Assembly (NCBI RefSeq): GCF_001440345.1
Contig: NZ_LJYX01000006.1
Coordinates: forward strand, 744,001-808,000
Direction: 5' to 3'
Origin: Colwellia sp. TT2012
GTDB lineage: Bacteria; Pseudomonadota; Gammaproteobacteria; Enterobacterales; Alteromonadaceae
Length of the DNA: 64,000 bases
Position numbers and translations under genes: made by a program. Below are positions 62,687 to 64,000 of the stretch, one piece after another (the stretch's first letter is position 1; each line of letters starts with the position of its first letter). A model generated the notes under the pieces. That model was not told the origin of the DNA. It did not search any database and saw nothing but the letters and a program-made list of their open reading frames with translations.

Positions 62687-63418
62687 CTATTGACTTTTTC
62701 TATGCTGACGGCGTACTAATAATGCAAAAGCAAACATTGATAACGCGAACACTGAAGGCTCAGGGATATCGGTTGTTGGGCCGTTATTGACTTGTACTAA
62801 AGAAACATTATCAAGTAAACCACCAAGACCATTTTGCTTACCAAAGGCGCCAAAGCTTAAAGCCATTGTTTCTGATTGTGCGGTTAATAAAATCGATTGT
62901 ACTGTCCAATTTGACTGTTTGTTACGTCTATCGTTGATGGAAAAATCAGCATCCATGTCTAAATCAAAAGCTATTGCAGCGTCATACCAAAAGACATTAA
63001 TACCGTTGTCGTTTTTCTTATTGGTGCGCGCCTGATAATAAAACGTTAATAAATAGTCTGCGCCTATGGTGAGTGAAGCAAGTGTTTGTGTCATTACTGA
63101 ATTTGAGGCGCCTCGACGGTGAGCATCAAGTTCAACATGGTTGCTACCATCAATTGATTTAGCAACAATATTTTTTTGTAATTCTATGCCATGACCTGCC
63201 GTGGTGACCCAACCTGGTAGGGTGTAAAAAACATCCCAGCCACTATTTTTATCGGCAAAGTCTTGTAAATCTGTTTGATGAACTAGGCCTTTAGCCGTTG
63301 AATTATCGGCAAATAGTAACTTTTCAAAACTGCCATTAGTGATCAAGGATGCACTCGCAATTGAGCTAGCAAGCAGCAGAGAAATAGAGTAAATAGTTTT
63401 ACTAAGAGTTTTTAACAT
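62687..63418 (-). CDS. PEP-CTERM sorted exported protein
   Basis: 243 residues. Signal peptide (MLKTLSKTIYSISLLLASSI to ASASLI), a beta-sandwich body like DUF642/choice-of-anchor proteins (SLITNGSFEKLLFADNST; VTTAGHGIELQKN; GGLLDNVSLVQV), and the C-terminal sorting signal IPEPSVFALSMFAFALLVRR plus basic QHRKSQ. The PEP motif, membrane helix and basic tail match exosortase substrates, which are moved to the outer surface with exopolysaccharide. The exosortase itself is not in this window. Confidence 0.9.
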   Translation of the reverse strand: MLKTLSKTIYSISLLLASSIASASLITNGSFEKLLFADNSTAKGLVHQTDLQDFADKNSGWDVFYTLPGWVTTAGHGIELQKNIVAKSIDGSNHVELDAHRRGASNSVMTQTLASLTIGADYLLTFYYQARTNKKNDNGINVFWYDAAIAFDLDMDADFSINDRRNKQSNWTVQSILLTAQSETMALSFGAFGKQNGLGGLLDNVSLVQVNNGPTTDIPEPSVFALSMFAFALLVRRQHRKSQ

Positions 63419-63599
63419 TGAAAATCATGTAAATAGCGTTAAGTTGCCGTTAGTATAGAGCTGCAAGAGCTGGCAACATATGGCTAAAGTGTCCAGTTTT
63501 TCCACTAAGTCAAACTCTCGCTGTTTATAATGAGTTTTTTGTCCTTGTTTTATCGCATTTAAGCAGTACCTAATTAATATTTTATCATTAAGGCTCTAC

Positions 63600-64000
63600 A
63601 TGAGTACCAAGTTATATTATCTCCATGACCCAATGTGTAGCTGGTGTTGGGGCTACCGTCCAGTTTGGGATGAGTTACAGAAAAACTTACCTGCTTCCAT
63701 TTCGGTGGAATATGTTGCCGGTGGCCTAGCTGCAGATTCAAATGAACCGATGCCAATAGCGCAGCAAGACATGATCCAAAACCATTGGCGCACTATTACC
63801 AAGAAACTAGGCACCAGCTTTAATCATGATTTTTGGCGCGATAATATGCCCAGGCGCTCAACCTATAACGCTTGTCGCGCGGCAATTTCTGCCCATAAGC
63901 AAGCTTGCCAAAAGCCTATGATAGATGCCATTCAGCAAGGCTATTATTTACGGGCTTTAAACCCTGCTGATCTTGAGGTACTAATTGCTTTGGCAAAAGT
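63600..64000 (+). CDS. DsbA-family (FrnE/2-hydroxychromene isomerase-like) thioredoxin-fold protein, N-terminal part
   Basis: ATG 63600 opens a frame that runs off the window after 133 codons. The start MSTKLYYLHDPMCSWCWGYR has the CSWC active site (Cys13-x-x-Cys16) directly after the first strand, as in the cytoplasmic DsbA-like group around FrnE and YwbO. VAGGLAADSNEPMPIAQQDM and an RRSTYNACRAAISAHKQ helix follow. No signal peptide, so it acts in the cytoplasm. Divergent from the PEP-CTERM gene over 181 bp. Confidence 0.85.
   Translation, partial: MSTKLYYLHDPMCSWCWGYRPVWDELQKNLPASISVEYVAGGLAADSNEPMPIAQQDMIQNHWRTITKKLGTSFNHDFWRDNMPRRSTYNACRAAISAHKQACQKPMIDAIQQGYYLRALNPADLEVLIALAK

Noticed and set aside
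1-64000. tRNA, rRNA, CRISPR array, prophage or intact insertion sequence
   Set aside because: No TPsiC-like arms in gaps, no rRNA sequence, no spaced repeats, no integrase, capsid or intact transposase gene seen.

Overview
The window reads as ordinary chromosome of a marine gammaproteobacterium of the order Alteromonadales, most like Colwellia or a close relative. This rests on an A+T-rich composition, long AT-rich spacers, and families typical of that group: DUF3083, DUF3300, DUF5610, choice-of-anchor H, PEP-CTERM, a TonB receptor with an ILVNGRR plug and a periplasmic catalase-peroxidase. No sequence search could be run, so the assignment is by recognition only. No rRNA, tRNA, CRISPR array, intact insertion sequence or prophage was seen.

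Layout. 1-2.8 kb: 5' part of a TonB-dependent receptor, then a 0.4 kb element carrying a wrecked Y1-type (RAYT-like) transposase next to a broken AhpD-like gene. 2.8-6.3 kb: a BMT5-like rRNA methyltransferase with a zinc finger, a gene remnant, and an overlapping omega-amidase/aminotransferase pair. 6.7-19.2 kb: M16 protease, FolD, M20 peptidase, an exported methyltransferase-like protein, a periplasmic binding-like protein, two lipoproteins (one OmpA-like), a DUF5610 protein and a DUF885 hydrolase. 19.6-22.3 kb: two truncated genes facing each other, then a lone SF2 helicase. 22.4-28.2 kb: a large secreted M43 metalloprotease, an EEP-family nuclease/phosphatase and a lipoprotein cyclophilin. 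28.7-31.2 kb: a four-gene run (J-domain protein plus three unrecognised acidic proteins). 31.4-34.7 kb: a TPR histidine kinase and an EAL-HDOD protein. 35-38.4 kb: divergent katG and oxyR. 38.9-42.4 kb: GTP cyclohydrolase II, a radical SAM protein and the ABC-F protein YbiT. 42.5-47.5 kb: a TetR regulator, an alpha/beta hydrolase with two in-frame stops, a csrA plus small HTH gene pair between direct repeats, a MATE transporter and an AraC remnant. 47.5-56.5 kb: a choice-of-anchor H protein divergent from a PepSY / response regulator / histidine kinase operon, a small exported protein, a 313-bp inverted-repeat element, a stand-alone secDF pair and a His-rich DUF3300 protein. 56.6-64 kb: a LysR regulator divergent from a PEP-mutase-family enzyme, DUF3083, DUF4442, an AraC-HDOD fusion, a PEP-CTERM protein and the start of a DsbA-family protein.

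How the genes relate. The clearest circuit is the two-component operon at 48.7-51.1 kb. An 11-bp direct repeat (TGTTCA-N5-TGTTCA) lies in its divergent promoter and again just upstream of the DUF3300 gene 6.6 kb away, which suggests an autoregulated envelope regulon. A second unit is oxyR/katG for peroxide defence. The most novel-looking parts are the J-domain cluster, the csrA/HTH cassette, the lone helicase and the repeated operator. Several genes are decaying, often with UAA stops in an otherwise readable frame, and short inverted-repeat elements are scattered between genes.
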